Shown here piece after piece: positions 63,359-64,000 of a stretch of 64,000 nucleotides of DNA. Source of the stretch: Marinobacter zhejiangensis (GTDB lineage Bacteria > Pseudomonadota > Gammaproteobacteria > Pseudomonadales > Oleiphilaceae); assembly GCF_900114775.1 (NCBI RefSeq), contig NZ_FOUE01000002.1:186001-250000 (forward strand). The letters run 5' to 3'. Positions within the stretch are counted from its first letter, which is position 1; the number at the start of each line of letters is the position of its first letter. The translations under genes were made by a program, and so were the position numbers. The notes below the pieces were generated by a model. That model had not been told where the DNA came from. It saw nothing but the letters and a program-made list of their open reading frames with translations, and searched no databases.

Positions 63359-64000
63359 ATGAGTGTTCTCTATAACCACATTGCCGACCAGCTTCAGACT
63401 CTGATCCTTGATGGCGTTTACCGGGATGGCGAGCGGTTGCCGGGTGTCCGGTTGCTGAGCAAACAGTTTGGAGTCAGTGTGTCCACCATTCTTCAGGCCC
63501 ACCAGACCCTGGAAGGACGTGGCTATCTGCAGGCCAGGGAGCGCAGCGGCTACTTTGTTCGTTTGCCTCGTCTGGATATGCCTGAACCGGCAATGAGTAT
63601 CTCCCGGGCTGAGCCTGTTGCGGTCAGTGCCCGCGACATGGCCCTGGAGCTGTGCCTTGATGAGCTCAATCGCATGGTGCCGCTGGCGGCGGCGATTCCC
63701 CATGCCGATTTCCTGCCGGTGCGGCAGATTCAACAGGCGTCATTGTGGGCGGCCCGGCATGGGTTTGAAACCCTGGATTATGCCTTTCCCGGCAAGTCTG
63801 CCTTCCGCCGTCAGATTGCTCAGCGGATGACGGGCCTGGGCTGCATGGTATCGCCGGACGATATACTGGCGACCAACGGCGCCCAGGAAGCCATCATCCT
63901 CGCGTTACGGGCGGTAACCGAACCCGGTGATATTGTGGCGGTTGAGTCGCCTTCCTTCCCAGGTATTCTTCAGGCATTGGATGTGGTCGGCCTGCGGGTC
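63359..64000 (+). CDS. MocR-type GntR regulator with aminotransferase-like domain, partial at window end
   Basis: The first 214 codons run open to the last base. Residues 1-75 form a GntR winged helix (YNHIADQLQTLILDGVYRDG, then LPGVRLLSKQFGVSVSTILQAHQTLEGRGYLQ). After a linker, FETLDYAFPGKSAFRRQIAQRM and DDILATNGAQEAIILALRAV begin a fold-type I aminotransferase domain that binds PLP in this family. AGGA precedes the ATG by about 8 nt. MocR proteins control amino-acid or vitamin B6 genes. Its target may be the divergent PhzF pair, which is a guess. Confidence 0.9.
   Translation, partial: MSVLYNHIADQLQTLILDGVYRDGERLPGVRLLSKQFGVSVSTILQAHQTLEGRGYLQARERSGYFVRLPRLDMPEPAMSISRAEPVAVSARDMALELCLDELNRMVPLAAAIPHADFLPVRQIQQASLWAARHGFETLDYAFPGKSAFRRQIAQRMTGLGCMVSPDDILATNGAQEAIILALRAVTEPGDIVAVESPSFPGILQALDVVGLRV

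Overview
The window reads as chromosomal DNA of a marine gammaproteobacterium, most likely Marinobacter or a close relative. This is an inference from gene content: an mmsR/mmsAB valine-catabolism operon, ilvGM with a classical attenuator, a paired beta-helix lipoprotein and SO2930-type dihaem cytochrome, many cyclic-di-GMP enzymes and hydroxamate-type iron uptake. Most of the window has a fairly high-GC, densely packed core style. Two stretches (about 1-6500 and 15400-26700) are visibly AT-richer and look like accessory DNA.

Layout. (1) 1-6548: a one-directional string of small acidic proteins, at least four of them SMI1/KNR4 (SUKH)-like, followed by a lipoprotein. This looks like a polyimmunity locus downstream of a polymorphic toxin lying outside the window. 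(2) 6541-7392: a 3-mercaptopyruvate sulfurtransferase. (3) 7398-8189: four degenerate tandem repeats, each with a 103-bp core that opens with a convergent pair of DnaA-box-like sites. (4) 8185-14819: divergent mmsR and a valine/isobutyryl-CoA degradation operon (mmsA, acyl-CoA dehydrogenase, enoyl-CoA hydratase, 3-hydroxyisobutyryl-CoA hydrolase, mmsB). (5) 15441-26650: a defence island. A GHKL (MutL/MORC-like) ATPase, a Z1 helicase-like ATPase, a PD-(D/E)XK (DUF4420-type) protein and an AIPR protein overlap by 4-8 nt in one operon. They are followed by a mismatch-glycosylase-like HhH protein and a 5-cytosine methyltransferase; a frameshifted HNH endonuclease lies on the opposite strand. The composition matches the published Mza anti-phage system, with an added repair glycosylase whose active-site residues match thymine-DNA glycosylase Mig.MthI.

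(6) 27013-31425: a TonB-dependent siderophore receptor, then ilvGM on the minus strand with a Val/Leu-rich leader peptide and attenuator. (7) 31557-35036: a neutral-ceramidase-like hydrolase and a chemoreceptor. (8) 35138-39607: fhuC-fhuD-fhuB-fhuF in one overlapping minus-strand operon with a Fur-box-like site upstream. (9) 39813-50628: truC, three cyclic-di-GMP proteins (GGDEF-EAL, 7TMR-GGDEF, HD-GYP), an amidase, djlA and alkB. (10) 50640-55969: a DUF6160-like secreted protein, a membrane-anchored AraC regulator and the beta-helix/dihaem cytochrome pair. (11) 56011-64000: an MgtC/DUF4010 membrane protein, the higBA toxin-antitoxin pair, a BaiN/YhiN-type flavoprotein, a periplasmic binding protein overlapping a diguanylate cyclase, a PhzF-family protein, and a MocR-type regulator cut by the window end.

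Coordinates were read by eye. Family assignments rest on motifs and remembered family features, not on searches.
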